Assembly (NCBI RefSeq): GCF_947494555.1
Contig: NZ_CANLVF010000007.1
Location: 248,001 to 312,000, forward strand
From: an uncultured Roseibium sp.
GTDB lineage: Bacteria; Pseudomonadota; Alphaproteobacteria; Rhizobiales; Stappiaceae
DNA length: 64,000 nt
Reading direction: 5' to 3'
The notes under the pieces are model-generated. The model saw nothing but the letters and a program-made list of their open reading frames with translations. It did not search any database and had not been told where the DNA came from. Below, piece after piece: positions 62,264 to 64,000 of the stretch. Positions within the stretch are counted from its first letter, which is position 1. Each line of letters opens with the position of its first letter. The translations under genes and the position numbers were made by a program.

Positions 62264-64000
62264 GTGGAGTCGATCACGCTCGATCTGGAGCAGTCTTTCG
62301 GGGACTTGAACGAAGCGGTTCTTGTCACAAATCCCGAAAGAACGATTGTTTTTGCCAACAAGGCGATTGAACGGCTTTTGCGGGTCGGACAGGACGATCT
62401 GATCGGCAAGACAACAAGGCGTTTTTTTGCCGACCCGGCTCAATTTGATGGGATGGCCGATCTCTATCATCGTCCGGAAGACCAGCGTCATCGCAAACTC
62501 TATCCTATTGAAGCTGTTTTGGGTGACGGCACCCGCAAACAGCTTGAGGTCGTCAGCGCACCGTTGTTCGACGGATCCCGGCAGATGTGCGGTCTCCTGT
62601 TTCTGGCACATGATGTCAGCGACCGGAACAAACTCGAAGCCCAGTTGAGTGACATTGTCGTGACGTTCGAGGACGCGCTGGATGCCATTCTCGAAGGATT
62701 CGCGATTTACGACAGTGAAGACAGGCTGATTCTTTGCAATGACACTTACCGTGAAATCTATGAATCGTCTGCACCGGCCATGTTTCCCGGCAACCGGTTT
62801 GAAGACATCTTGCGCTACGGCCTGAGCAACGATCAGTACGACACCGGCACACTGGATAAAGAGGTCTGGCTTGCCAAACGGCTGGAACAGCACCAGGCTG
62901 CGGACGGTCGCGTGCTGGAACAGCAACTGGACAACGGCCGCTGGCTGAGAATCTCCGAAACACGCACGAGCACCGGCGGAATCGTTGGCATTCGCGCCGA
63001 TATCACGGAATTGAAAGAGGCCAAGGCGCTTGCCGAAAAGGCCTATCAGAACCTTCATCTCATGGCGGACAGCATGTCTGCATGTGTCGGCGAGGTCGAC
63101 CTTGAGGGCAAATGCCTGTTCCTCAACAAGACCGGGTGCGAGTGGTTCCACGGAACGTCAGAAGACCTCCTGGGTACGCGTCTGAGAGAACGGCTGCCGT
63201 GGAAAGAACGCGATGCCATCAGTTCTCTCTTCAAGCAGGCGATCAGCGGGCATAAAGCGTCGGAGGAAATCGGCCTTCACTTTCCGGACGGTGTTTTTCG
63301 TGAGTGCCAGATGGATTGCAACCCGCGTTTCAATGATGAAGGCAAAGTCGATGGCCTTGTTGTCCTCATCTCAGACATTACAAATCGCAAGAAAACCGAG
63401 CGGACGCTCGCCGAGCTTTATGCGATCACGTCCACCAGGGAACTCGGCCATGAAGACAAGATCGCAGAGATCTTGCGCCTCGGCTGCGAGCATTTTGAGC
63501 TTCCCTTCGGGATCATCAGCCGGGTGATCGGCGAGAACTACACGATAACGCACGCGCAAAGTCCCGGTAACACCATCGCTCCCGGGAAATCGTTCGAACT
63601 CAAGGACACCTATTGCACGCTGACACTCAAGGCAGATGAACCGATTGCAACGGCTCATGCGGCCGAGTCCGAATTCGCCGGTCATCCGTGCTATGAACTC
63701 TTCGGTGTCGAGACCTATATCGGTGCCCCGCTATTGGTGGACGGGATCGTCCACGGAACAATCAATTTTACGGCCCATGAGATCCGCAAACGCCCTTTTA
63801 CAACGGCCGACATACAGATCATTCGCCAGTTTGCCGATTGGATCGGCCACGAAATTGCGCGCCAGCGAGATCACCAGGCGCTTATGGATGCCAAAATCCG
63901 AATGGAGCGCATCGCAAGTATTGATGATCTGACCCAGATCTTTAACCGGCGGGCCTTTCTGGAATATGCCGAGAGGGAAATCCAGCGCTTCCGCCGATCG
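62264..64000 (+). CDS. PAS-PAS-PAS-GAF-GGDEF signalling protein (partial, right edge)
   Basis: 579 codons remain open at the window end. The GTG at 62264 is chosen because GGGAGGAAA lies 6 bp upstream. Three PAS domains (about 8-125, 130-250, 262-385) contain NEAVLVTNPERTIVFANKAI, ILEGFAIYDSEDRLILCNDT and GEVDLEGKCLFLNKTG; a GAF domain follows (about 390-545, YIGAPLLVDGIVHGTINF). The last residues ASIDDLTQIFNRRAF are the start of a GGDEF diguanylate cyclase domain, so the complete protein probably makes cyclic di-GMP; an EAL domain could follow. No membrane segment. Confidence 0.9.
   Translation, partial: MESITLDLEQSFGDLNEAVLVTNPERTIVFANKAIERLLRVGQDDLIGKTTRRFFADPAQFDGMADLYHRPEDQRHRKLYPIEAVLGDGTRKQLEVVSAPLFDGSRQMCGLLFLAHDVSDRNKLEAQLSDIVVTFEDALDAILEGFAIYDSEDRLILCNDTYREIYESSAPAMFPGNRFEDILRYGLSNDQYDTGTLDKEVWLAKRLEQHQAADGRVLEQQLDNGRWLRISETRTSTGGIVGIRADITELKEAKALAEKAYQNLHLMADSMSACVGEVDLEGKCLFLNKTGCEWFHGTSEDLLGTRLRERLPWKERDAISSLFKQAISGHKASEEIGLHFPDGVFRECQMDCNPRFNDEGKVDGLVVLISDITNRKKTERTLAELYAITSTRELGHEDKIAEILRLGCEHFELPFGIISRVIGENYTITHAQSPGNTIAPGKSFELKDTYCTLTLKADEPIATAHAAESEFAGHPCYELFGVETYIGAPLLVDGIVHGTINFTAHEIRKRPFTTADIQIIRQFADWIGHEIARQRDHQALMDAKIRMERIASIDDLTQIFNRRAFLEYAEREIQRFRRS

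Overview
The window is high-GC chromosomal DNA that reads like a marine or soil alphaproteobacterium. The density of ABC and TRAP uptake systems, the TakP-like keto-acid TRAP genes, the alphaproteobacterial-style ferrochelatase and the LacI/GntR-controlled catabolic operons suggest Rhizobiales, possibly the Roseibium/Stappia group. That placement is an inference from gene content, not from a marker gene. No rRNA, tRNA, CRISPR array, IS transposase or integrase was seen.

Layout. 0.15-1.2 kb: ferrochelatase, then a spacer holding a REP-like palindromic element. 1.8-10.2 kb (minus strand): a Liv-type ABC uptake operon flanked by two adenylate-forming (acyl-CoA ligase-like) genes, probably for an organic acid that is activated to a CoA ester on entry. 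10.6-16.4 kb (minus): an amino-acid-type ABC operon with a class IV aminotransferase, a GntR repressor and a LacI regulator. Its promoter carries a 24-bp palindrome centred on the -35 box. 16.7-19.6 kb: small single genes (ABM-like, DUF1801, a membrane-anchored hypothetical, a HAD phosphatase).

19.6-28.5 kb is the accessory region. A 1247-residue regulator (winged helix, BTAD, degenerate cyclase domain, NTPase, helical repeats) faces away from a plus-strand cassette: a DUF1795/Eag-like chaperone, a PAAR protein with an exact prePAAR motif and two membrane regions (Tse6-like class II architecture), a 4-bp-overlapping helical protein that is the candidate immunity factor, a peptidoglycan-binding plus TIGR02594-type Cys hydrolase without signal peptide, and an unrecognised protein. 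This looks like an orphan type VI secretion effector island; no T6SS structural genes are present here. A remnant of a LacI gene lies at its right edge.

29.2-35.2 kb (plus): a complete, translationally coupled ribose operon rbsBACDKR. 35.4-41.6 kb (minus): a second carbohydrate ABC operon with its own LacI regulator and a 2-hydroxyacid dehydrogenase, headed by two phased LacI-type operators. 41.8-44.5 kb: a PAS hybrid kinase and OmpR-type regulator. 44.5-45 kb: a GFA-family zinc protein. 45.1-50 kb (minus): a TRAP transporter whose large subunit has a 333-residue C-terminal extension; 50.1-52.2 kb: a divergent Cache-domain kinase and NarL-type regulator that probably control it. 52.3-62.1 kb: a PuuD-like amidase, a fused DUF1007-NicO nickel/cobalt exporter, a Leu/Phe-type dehydrogenase, TetR and LysR regulators, DUF2937, a WD40 protein with a CobW-type metal GTPase, and a class I aminotransferase. 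A PAS-GAF-GGDEF signalling protein runs off the right end.

The strongest leads are the effector island, the unassigned toxin domain in its PAAR protein, and several precise regulatory palindromes.
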